Source: Marisa cornuarietis
Taxonomy: Eukaryota > Mollusca > Gastropoda > Architaenioglossa > Ampullariidae
DNA: 64,000 bases
Direction: 5' to 3'
Assembly (NCBI GenBank): GCA_004794655.1
Contig: SMMW01000042.1
Coordinates: 1,617,001-1,681,000 of the forward strand
Made by a program: the position numbers and the translations under genes. The notes under the pieces were generated by a model. It had not been told where the DNA came from. It made no database searches and worked only from the letters and a program-made list of their open reading frames with translations. Positions 54,701 to 60,700 of this stretch are shown here, one piece after another (positions within the stretch are counted from its first letter, which is position 1; each line of letters opens with the position of its first letter).

Positions 54701-57700
54701 TGACAGATTTATCGCTACCCTTTGGGCCTTTCCACCTAGCACCTTGGCATGCTTTCAATCGTTCTCTCCTTTCTCATCTTACAGACGAACTAACAAGTAA
54801 AACCGCACTGACTACATGTTTGCTGCTTGAAAATGGTGGAAAAGTGGTTTTCTACAAGAACTGATTATGACCAGAAGTCATAGAACCCAGAAGTGTCAAA
54901 GAATGGCTTATTAAAATTAAATCATTTTCGAGAATTTGCTCTCCGATTTGATCAATAACTTATAAGTAAGAACTATTTTTGTTAAGAAAAACTACGTCTG
55001 TTTTTCAATGTCAGGCGTGCATCATACACACATGGCTACTTGCATGCCTACCAAATCAGACCTACACTTATGAGTAGGGGGAGTTCAAACACTGGTGTAA
55101 AAGGTTTTATGGAGTGACGACTGACTGCACGCTGATGGAGACAAGAAATCTGTAGCACCTTGCTCTGGTCTTAGTTTGCTGTGTGTGGTCTAAAACTCAA
55201 GCTATCACAGCTTTTAGCATCGCAGCTATCGCGTTCCCATCCAAAGTCACACCTGACAGGTGGGCGGGGCAGTACGAGGTCTGTCAAGGGAGAGTCTTCT
55301 AGACGCTAACAATACAAAGTTGTAAATCATGGTGTCAAGGCAGCTGCCCAAACACATTCCAATGGTCAGCGCTGCTTGGTGTCCGGCATAGGGTTTGTTG
55401 AAAACAAGAGAAGTATGTAGAGCAGACTATAGGTCTTAGTACGCACTATCACTTAATAACCAATTTCAACTATTCTGTCAATGGAGCATAACAACAAGCT
55501 ATCGGTTCAAACTGTAGACAGACAGACGCACTCTTAGATAATAAAAATAAACAAACATTACAATTGACAACTAAATTAAGTGTAATACACTCATCAAACC
55601 GAAATCTAATAATTAATAAGAAAGTTAACTATTCACGACCGTGAGTTACAACAGTAAGTACAAGACTTTAGGCCATCAGTGTCACCGCTGTACACAGCAC
55701 TAGGGAGAAAACAGGTTTGTGACAGTGAATTAAATAAATTGATCTGAAATTTGACAATAAAAATAGATATGCTATAAACTTCAAGTGACTCTACCTTGAT
55801 GTTTGTCTGCTAAAGACTTTAATACTCTTATTAACTAAGAACGCGATCGTGACATTAGCTAAGTTCCTTCGGGTTCAAAGTTCGTAAGTGTAAAAAATAT
55901 TGAACATAAAACAGTTGTCATAACCAAAAAGAGACTCCCGTAACAAACACAAGTCAGTGTTGTTGTCCCTGATCTCAGCTGCAGTGTTTTCAATGCATAA
56001 GTGTGGAACGTCTTTCAAAGTAAGATAGAAGAGAGAAAGGTGAGGTTGGTATTAGTGGAATGTGGTCCCATCCATCGTAAATGTCTGCCCTGACCAGGCC
56101 CCATCCACCAACCCGCCCCTCCTACCCCTCTGCTGTCTATCCTCCACCCCCTCCGCCCTCTTCTTCCCTGCTGGTTAGGTGGTCACTTCAAGTGCGCCCT
56201 GTAATGATGGGGTTTTCCTGTAATACATGAGCTGAGAAACTCGCGTGGTGAAGTCAACCTACAAGCAGAGGAAAGGCGTCCTGCTCATGTCATTCTATGA
56301 AAATTATCTTTTTCTCTAACACTTTTCATCACTTAAAAACAAAAAAGCAGGCCGTTTTTGCGCCCCCCTTCATGACTATGCTACCACCCCCTTTGCCATT
56401 CACCAACGCCGCCCCTCTCACCGCCCTTCGCCGCCCCCATCCGACCTCTACTTCCCTGCTGGTTAGCTGGTCACTTCAAGTGCGCCCTGGGATAATGGGG
56501 TTTTTCCTGTAATACATGTACAGATAAACTAGGGTGGTGGTCAGTCTACAAGCAGAGGAAAGGTGTCCTGCTAATGTCATTCTGTGAAAATGATATTTTT
56601 CCCTAAAATTATTCATCTTAAAAAAAAAAACACCTGGCCATTTTTTTCCGCCCCTGTCGGTCACTGCGCCCCTAGGCGAGTGCCTAGTTGGCCTAATAGG
56701 TAGAACCGGCCCTGAGTTCAGCCCATGTGGCAACCTCTGAGGCACTCTATCAATCAAATCAGTCAGTCCTCTTCGTGCTAGTTGCACATAAGGCCTCAAC
56801 CTGAGGCCGCCACTGATGTCGATCGGCTGAAACCCGCTCCAGGCGACCCCATGTCCAGCCCTTTCCTTTCATCTCCCTTTCCACTGTTTTCTGAGACACT
56901 CCAGAATAAATTACATGACATTCTTCCCCATCTTTCTGACCTCCCATCTTCTGTCCATTCTGTGCGGTGGGAGGAGGTAGTACCTAGCAGACTTAAAATG
57001 AACCACATCTATGTCACACATTCCCATCTTATATGTGGCGAAAGACCACCAGTTTGTCCCTGGTGTCAGAGACACTTTACTGTTGTACATACTTTAATTA
57101 TCCTGGCATCCAGAGTGTTTGCCAGCATTTTGTTTACTGCCAGATCACTTTTTTTTCTTGTTAAGGTCTACTCCACCAGCAGCTATACTTTTCATTTTTA
57201 AATATGGTAAAACTTTACCATCTGATTTAAGGTTTTAATTTAATACACAATATTTGATAAATGCCCTAAGCTCATGGATACTCAGTATTCAAAGAAGGCA
57301 CGTGTGTGACATTTTGGGTGAAGAGTGCACTTATAGATGGATGCGAGCGTGAGTGTACATTTACATGTAGTTAGCTCGCAGCACTCTTCTTCCTTTTTCA
57401 GACAAAAAGGCCGGCCAACAATTTCCACATTTATTGTCAAAAAAAAAAAAAGAAAAAAAAGAATAAAACGGGACTAACTATGGATAATAAACGTTATGAG
57501 CTTTGCGGTAGTGTCACTTAACTGATGATGAGATAATTCAAACACAGCCAGCCAGGTAACTCGGTATCTATGATTCAAAGGTGCGATGAACGGGTGAACA
57601 GATGAGTCGGTGATCAGGTAATCCAAACACAGGGGAACAGGTGACCCAGTATCCAATGCAAAACGACGACGCAATAACCCATCCAAATTGATGTTTATAG

Positions 57701-60700
57701 AGTCAGACGCATCCGTAGGTCGGAATATGGAGTTCGGCCCAGTTGGTCCTGTCTCTCAGCTCAACACCTGGCTCATAGGAACTGCCCCTTGGTAGACAAG
57801 ATGTTACTAGTTCACAGAGGAGTTTCTGCTGTCAACGTAAATTCTCTTCGATGACTCGCCACAGAATCTATCCTCGACAGTCGAGACACTGACGGTTTGC
57901 AATATATCCTCTTGCTAAAACCGTACCAGACAGTTTTCTCCGCTTGCTTGTCGCAGAATCAATCTCTCAGAAGTGGAGTCAGCAACGGTTTGCAGTAAAT
58001 GTCTGCTGTCTCAGTATAAGTCGCTGCTATCAGATGTGTTACCTCGGAATCTTCCCTCAAAAGTGGAGTCACTAACGATTTGCAGTGAATGTCTGACGTC
58101 CCCGTATAGCTCTGTTCTCTCTCCGGTGGTTACCGCCGAATGCTCAAGGTATTGTTGTCCAGCCTAACCACCCTCTCCAGGTTTTTTAGCCAATCAAGCC
58201 CCTAGCCGCTTGATTACTAGGAGAATTGCTTGGCAACTCAATCGCTCTGTGGGATCCATGCCGACCGACTACTTTAATTTCTGTACAATTGTAGCCGGCA
58301 TGGATCGTCACGTTGATTAGTCCGTGTCGGCCACTATTACATCACACCATGATGCCTTCCACCAAGATTTCATCTTTCTTTCCAAAACCAAAATCTCCCA
58401 TTTTTTCTTAGTTGCATCATGGTGTGATGTAATATGCAGGTCTGCGTCACACACTCACGAGACTATTCAGGAACGTGCCGCTGTTCCCCTCCCCAGGCCT
58501 TTGAACACTTACTAAAATGAATAATAATAATAATGACATAATATTTAAAAGAAAGGTTTGAGTCGTGAAACATTACAATGTGATGTGCTTTATTTGTTAG
58601 GTACCAGGGAGTGTGAAAGCTAGGAATCAAAAATACAATTGATGTTGCTTTCTGTTGGTTTTGATTATGTCTGTTTCACAAAGCTGGCAATGAGAAATTG
58701 TTTTTGAAGAAATTTAGCGATAGATTGAGGGATATCTGTTTTCAAGAGTGGTACATTGGCCAGTTTGAGATGTGTAGTAGTTTCAAGAGCTGTAAAGAAC
58801 AAGAAAAGTATATTGATATTATGAGAAGAATAATATGGGAAAGGCTTAAGCAAGCTTGTCAGAAATAAGCAGTCCTAGGAACTGTTTCTTAGAATCTCCA
58901 TTGGCTCACCATTGCCCCTTCTGCCCAGGTATGGTAGAGGATGAAGTGTACGTTTTATGTGGATGTCCTGTTTACACAAATATAAGAGACAAATAATCCA
59001 AGGTTATTGAAGGACTAAATGTGAGGAGTTGGTGTGCATGATAGTTTAGGGCCAGATGATCAAAGTCTATCTTACAGCATTTTGGATACATGCTAGATTA
59101 AATCTCATTTAATTTATCTGCTTGCAGGATACAATTTCAGTTCATCGACCAAGTTTCTATGCTCAGCGCTTCATGAGTTTCATGGCAACACAGGTCTTCA
59201 AAAAAGTTCCCACAGGTACAATGCTTAACAAGCAGAGCAGACCACTAAGGCATCCTGTCTGTCACCTGGTTTTTTGCTGTCACTGGTATCTTTAGGCTGT
59301 CCTTACAGCCTGTGTTCATTCCCTATGGTAGTGCCACAGCGACTTACTAAGCCAGAATCAGCTAAATGCCATCTTTCTGTGTTTTTCTGACGGCCTATCT
59401 CTTGGCTGTCCTGTTTGATGTGAAGATTTCCTTCACTAGCTAGACCAACAAACAGTATTCTGCCATTCCTACCCTACCATCTTCATTGATGAAAGGAGGT
59501 AGATTAATTAGACATATATATGCTGTGAACTCTTTTCTTATAGTAGAGGACTCTCCATCCTCTCAATGGGATTAAGGACTACTAATAGTGAAGTACAGTT
59601 TACATGTTGAGTGTTCAAGGTAATTAACTGTCTTTACCTTACTGAAATCTTTTGTCAGTTGCTTTCATGTGTCACTTGTGTACATCTAAAAATTATGTAA
59701 AATAATTATGCAAAGTATCTTAACTATCTAAGGATAAAGACTGTAAGATAATTTTTAAAAAAAACTTTACGAGCATTTGAATAATCTTTTCTATTTCCAG
59801 CCCTGAAGCATTCCCCTTCAAAGAAAAAGGGAGCATCTGCACGAACAAGAACTCAGACATTGACAGATGATGGTGCTATGCAGCTAACAAAGATTCCTGA
59901 TAAGGAAAAGACTTTACGCACAATAAGTTTTTCGGATGAGCAAGGTAATATCCCTACCTTTTTTTTTTTTTAAACTCTGTCTTTATTTCTTTCCTAAACT
60001 AAATTGAAAAAAGCAAACCGCCCATTTCATTACTACCTAATTGTAAAAAAAAATGTTCTTACCCAAAATTTTCTTGTCAGTGTAGTCAGTTTTAATATAT
60101 CAAAAATAAAGAAGTTTATGAGACTTATGGGTGCTTTCATTTAGCAGTGTTTGTGACTGGGAGAATAGGTGAGGGGAGTGAAATGATTTTAGGAGACATG
60201 AATATGCCCCTTCCACTTCAATAAGAAGTTGGCTCTTGCATAAACACATAATAACTCCAATCAAGCTTGTAGCAGAGGAAAATGAGAAGAATGCAATAAA
60301 AGAAATTCAGCAGCAAAAAAGATAATGAAAGAACAGTTTTGATAGTGCCAGACAATTACAAGGCTTTAGATGTAAAAAGGATCTTGTGTCAGCTATTATT
60401 GCTAATTGTCTGCACTCATTAAGTAATTATTTATCGTGTTATGTTCAGCCACTGTTATCCCCTTGTGGACGCAAGCGCAAATGTGCTGCACACAAAAGAC
60501 TACAAACAAAGAGACAACCATATAAGAAACAGGTGAAACTGTGACAAAACATGAACTAAGTGTATGGATTAAGAATTGAGGAGTGCGCAGAACAGAACAC
60601 TCGATTATGCAAGATGTTCCTTAAAGAGATGGGTTTTCAGACCTGATTTGAAGGCGTAGAACATACAATAAGAAGGAAAACGGGTAGAAAATTCTAAAGA

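Larger units (their letters stand above)
53806..56869. mobile_element. CpG-rich compound insertion within LINE E copy 6
   Basis: About 3 kb of CpG-rich sequence lies between the RT half and the C-terminal part of LINE E copy 6. It contains 31-bp tandem repeats (54216), a 288-bp tandem duplication (56097), an inverted terminus CAGGGCCGGTTCTACC at 56697-56713, and long stretches (53806-54215, 54330-56090) with no coding signal I recognise. At 53813 it begins with CAGAGGTAATTCT, only loosely like the other end. Probably several DNA elements. Confidence 0.45.
52480..59127 (+). other. Intron 12
   Basis: 6.65 kb. Holds a GGCTGGGGCAATATGG repeat (52540), LINE E copy 6 in two parts (52880-53805 and 56870-57290) around a 3-kb CpG-rich block, and at 57470-58520 a second CpG-rich block with tandem and inverted repeats. 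58520-59127 is plain AT-rich sequence. Confidence 0.8.

Noticed and set aside
56782..57201. 139-codon plus-strand ORF as a host gene
   Set aside because: Cysteine box and NKLHDI motifs place it in LINE E ORF2.
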